Of a stretch of DNA of 6,994 bases, positions 5,648-6,994 are shown piece after piece. The DNA comes from Ferrimonas sp044433165 (GTDB lineage Bacteria > Pseudomonadota > Gammaproteobacteria > Enterobacterales > Shewanellaceae): contig JAWXTX010000131.1 of assembly GCA_044433165.1 (NCBI GenBank), forward strand, positions 1-6,994, read 5' to 3'. Every line of letters begins with the position of its first letter. Positions within the stretch are counted from its first letter, which is position 1. The notes below the pieces were generated by a model. The model was not told the DNA's origin, searched no databases, and worked only from the letters and a program-made list of their open reading frames with translations. A program made the translations under genes and the position numbers.

Positions 5648-5677
5648 GGGGCCGTAAACCATCTGGTTTGAAGCCCC
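5648..5677 (+). repeat. Hairpin directly after the terminator, upstream of arfB
   Basis: GGGGC (5648-5652) pairs with GCCCC (5673-5677). AAACC (5656-5660) pairs with GGTTT (5665-5669) around ATCT, extended by a T-G wobble, with a two-by-two internal loop between the helices. It begins on the base after the T-run. Confidence 0.55.
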
Positions 5678-5696
5678 TGCCTGACGCTGCCACAAT
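5668..5696 (+). promoter_or_regulatory. Candidate arfB promoter
   Basis: TTGAAG (5668-5673), 17 bases, then CACAAT (5691-5696); each hexamer matches the sigma-70 consensus at four of six positions. Transcription would begin near 5703, giving a short leader. The -35 lies in the right arm of the hairpin at 5648-5677. Confidence 0.35.
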
Positions 5697-5730
5697 AGCC
5701 GTGCCTTCCCGATTGAGAATACGCCCTACC

Positions 5731-6150
5731 ATGCTCTTTATTGCAAACCATATCCGCCTGCCGAGTGAGGAGATTGAGCTGCAAATGATCCGTGCTTCTG
5801 GGCCCGGCGGCCAACACGTAAATAAAACCAGTAGCGCCATTCAACTAATTTTTGATGTGCGCCAATCGCAGGCGCTACCGGAATTCATCAAGCAACGTTT
5901 ATTGCAAAAAGGGCACCCGAATTTAACCGCCAGCGGCAAAATCATCATTAAAGCGCAGCAATATCGTAGCCAAGAATTAAATCGGCAAGATGCATTAAAT
6001 CGATTAACGATCCTCTTACAACAGAGCTTGGTGGTACCTAAAAAACGGGTGGCCACTAAGCCGACGCGTTCATCGCAACGTAAGCGTTTAGACGCCAAGA
6101 AAAAACATGCGGCAACCAAGGCGTTACGGGGGAAATATCAGGGACAATGA
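5731..6150 (+). CDS. arfB: Alternative ribosome-rescue factor B (peptidyl-tRNA hydrolase)
   Basis: ArfB (YaeJ) hydrolyses peptidyl-tRNA on ribosomes stalled at the 3' end of mRNAs lacking a stop codon, as a back-up to tmRNA. The protein has 139 residues, close to the 140 of E. coli ArfB. The catalytic GGQ motif is at residues 26-28 within RASGPGGQHVNKTS (21-34), KIIIKAQQYRSQELNR follows in the middle, and a basic tail from about residue 100 ends in KALRGKYQGQ. In the family this tail enters the empty mRNA channel. I place the start at the ATG at 5731, giving MLFIANHIRLP, which aligns with the E. coli start MIVISRHVAIP. An in-frame TTG at 5668 would add 21 unsupported residues. The ribosome binding site is poor (GAGAA, 12 bases away), which suggests low expression. 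No terminator follows clearly. Confidence 0.95.
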   Translation: MLFIANHIRLPSEEIELQMIRASGPGGQHVNKTSSAIQLIFDVRQSQALPEFIKQRLLQKGHPNLTASGKIIIKAQQYRSQELNRQDALNRLTILLQQSLVVPKKRVATKPTRSSQRKRLDAKKKHAATKALRGKYQGQ

Positions 6151-6266
6151 AGCCCCTGCACCGGCCGATGGCACCTTTACGGAAAAAAATGGTCTTAATG
6201 GGTAAATTTTGTGGCTATTATGCGGAGATTAGACCAGTAAAGTGCTGCTAAATGGAAAGTTACCGT

Positions 6267-6272
6267 TATAAT
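6267..6272 (+). promoter_or_regulatory. Probable -10 element of the aroQ-accB promoter
   Basis: A perfect TATAAT lies about 100 bases upstream of aroQ, in the 221-base gap after arfB. No good -35 stands 16-18 bases upstream, so an activator may be needed or the site may be weak. Transcription would start near 6279 and include both hairpins at 6292-6326. Confidence 0.45.
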
Positions 6273-6291
6273 GGATAAATTATCAATGCCA

Positions 6292-6326
6292 TTACATTCA
6301 TCCGCGAATGTAACAGCGGTTCGCTG
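6292..6326 (+). promoter_or_regulatory. Two adjacent hairpins in the aroQ leader
   Basis: TTACATTC / GAATGTAA (6292-6299 and 6306-6313, loop ATCCGC) is followed at once by CAGCG / CGCTG (6314-6318 and 6322-6326, loop GTT). A T-rich stretch including TATTTTTG (about 6349-6356) comes later, before the ribosome binding site. The arrangement would suit a leader-based control or a dyad operator, but no known riboswitch is recognised. Confidence 0.4.
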
Positions 6327-6371
6327 CATTTAAAGCTTATTTGCTCTATTTTTGCCGAGGATAGCCACACA

Positions 6372-6815
6372 ATGTCAGGTCAAGCTCATGTTTTGTTGCT
6401 CAATGGTCCAAACCTCAATCTATTAGGGCGACGAGAGCCAGAGGTTTATGGCCACCAAACCCTAGCGGATATTGTGACAGCACTCACCACCGAAGCGCAG
6501 CAATGGGATCTGCGCTTAAGTCATGTGCAGAGCAACAGTGAAGCCGAGCTGATTAACGCCATTCATGAAACGGATGCCGATTTTGTGATCATCAATCCCG
6601 CGGCACTCACTCACACCAGTGTGGCGCTGCGCGATGCGTTATTGGGCGTAGCCATTCCGTTTATTGAAGTACATCTTTCTAACGTTCATGCCCGAGAGCC
6701 TTTTCGGCACCACTCCTTTCTTTCGGATGTGGCCGTGGGCGTGATCTGTGGTTTTGGCGCCGAGGGCTATCATTTTGCTTTAGCCGCCGCCAAACGCCGT
6801 CTTAAGAACATTTAA
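6372..6815 (+). CDS. aroQ: Type II 3-dehydroquinate dehydratase
   Basis: AroQ converts 3-dehydroquinate to 3-dehydroshikimate, the third step of the shikimate pathway to aromatic amino acids, in the cytoplasm as a dodecamer. The 147-residue length is normal. Visible are LLLNGPNLNLLGRREPEVYG (8-27), with the flexible lid and catalytic Tyr26 after Arg20/21; the active-site Asn75 in IINPAALTHTS (73-83); FIEVHLSNVHAREPFRHHS (97-115), with catalytic His101 and substrate-binding Arg112; and a final GFGAEGYHFAL segment. The ATG at 6372 is preceded by GAGG (12 bases away) and matches the usual start. It lies 20 bases before accB, a common gammaproteobacterial order, so the two are probably co-transcribed. 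Confidence 0.97.
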   Translation: MSGQAHVLLLNGPNLNLLGRREPEVYGHQTLADIVTALTTEAQQWDLRLSHVQSNSEAELINAIHETDADFVIINPAALTHTSVALRDALLGVAIPFIEVHLSNVHAREPFRHHSFLSDVAVGVICGFGAEGYHFALAAAKRRLKNI

Positions 6816-6835
6816 AACAGGATTAATGAACCGTC

Positions 6836-6994
6836 ATGGACATTCGTAAAATTAAAAAACTGATCGAACTGGTACAGGAATCCGGCATTGCGGAGCTGGA
6901 GATCACCGAAGGTGAGGAAAGCGTTCGGATCTCGGCGCCCACCGCCGCCCCCGCAGGGGCCACTTATGTGGCCCCTGCGGTAGCCGCGCCTGTT
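6836..6994 (+). CDS. accB: Biotin carboxyl carrier protein of acetyl-CoA carboxylase (3' truncated)
   Basis: The first 53 codons of AccB are present; the frame runs off the window. AccB carries the biotin that AccC carboxylates and AccAD uses to make malonyl-CoA, the committed step of fatty acid synthesis. The opening MDIRKIKKLIELVQESGIAE and the following segment ending in SVRIS are the conserved N-terminal domain. From about residue 34 the Ala/Pro-rich linker begins (APTAAPAGA). The biotinylated domain with its MKM motif lies beyond the end. AGGA stands 13 bases before the ATG, which is rather far. It probably belongs to an aroQ-accB-accC operon; accC is not visible. Confidence 0.96.
   Translation, partial: MDIRKIKKLIELVQESGIAELEITEGEESVRISAPTAAPAGATYVAPAVAAPV
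6951..6980 (+). repeat. 13-bp GC-rich hairpin inside the accB linker
   Basis: CCGCAGGGGCCAC (6951-6963) and GTGGCCCCTGCGG (6968-6980) are exact reverse complements around TTAT. Eleven of 13 pairs are G-C. It falls in codons 39-49, which encode the Ala/Pro-rich linker. Confidence 0.9.

Noticed and set aside
5668..5730. Upstream TTG start for arfB adding 21 residues
   Set aside because: The extra residues do not match the family, and the ATG at 5731 aligns with the known N-terminus.
5841..6119. Open frame antisense to arfB
   Set aside because: It is fully covered by the conserved arfB reading frame; the Cys- and Arg-rich translation is typical of an antisense shadow.

Overview
The window reads as chromosomal DNA from a gammaproteobacterium. 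The reasons are the aroQ-accB order, an ArfB close in length and motifs to the E. coli protein, a classical Fur box, and short GGAGG-type ribosome binding sites. The family DUF2061 gene, the short DUF2057-like exported protein and the roughly 50% GC impression would fit a Vibrionaceae-like marine or halophilic genus, but that placement is inference. No rRNA, tRNA, CRISPR array or intact insertion sequence was found.

Layout. 1-2212 (+): end of a three-gene MacAB-like export operon: a periplasmic adaptor (cut by the window edge), an ABC ATPase and an FtsX/MacB-type permease, each pair joined by an ATGA stop/start overlap. A hairpin terminator follows and lies partly inside the 3' end of the convergent gene. 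2252-2842 (-): a LON substrate-binding-domain protein. 2843-3518: 676 bases without a convincing gene but rich in inverted repeats, including a perfect 40-base palindrome. 3519-3731 (-): a small DUF2061 membrane protein whose likely promoter is overlapped by a 16/19 Fur box. 3812-4870 (-): a patatin-like lipid acyl hydrolase. 4871-5205: a divergent intergenic region with tandem hairpins and a T-run. 5206-5595 (+): a short secreted DUF2057-like protein with its own terminator. 5731-6150 (+): arfB, a ribosome-rescue hydrolase. 6372-6994 (+): aroQ followed by the start of accB.

How the genes work together. The first three genes form one export machine, with the adaptor in the periplasm, the ATPase in the cytoplasm and the permease in the inner membrane; it would need a TolC-like outer membrane partner from elsewhere. 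aroQ (shikimate pathway) and accB (fatty acid synthesis) are commonly adjacent in this group and are probably co-transcribed from a promoter with a structured leader near 6267-6326. The remaining genes look like independent single units.

Most of the coding content is ordinary. The parts worth a second look are the structured gene-free block at 2943-3518, the Fur-box-controlled DUF2061 gene, the palindromic operator-like site on the DUF2057 promoter, the divergent intergenic region near 4943-5207, and a 13-bp GC-rich hairpin inside accB. I found nothing that I can claim as a new defence or mobile system.
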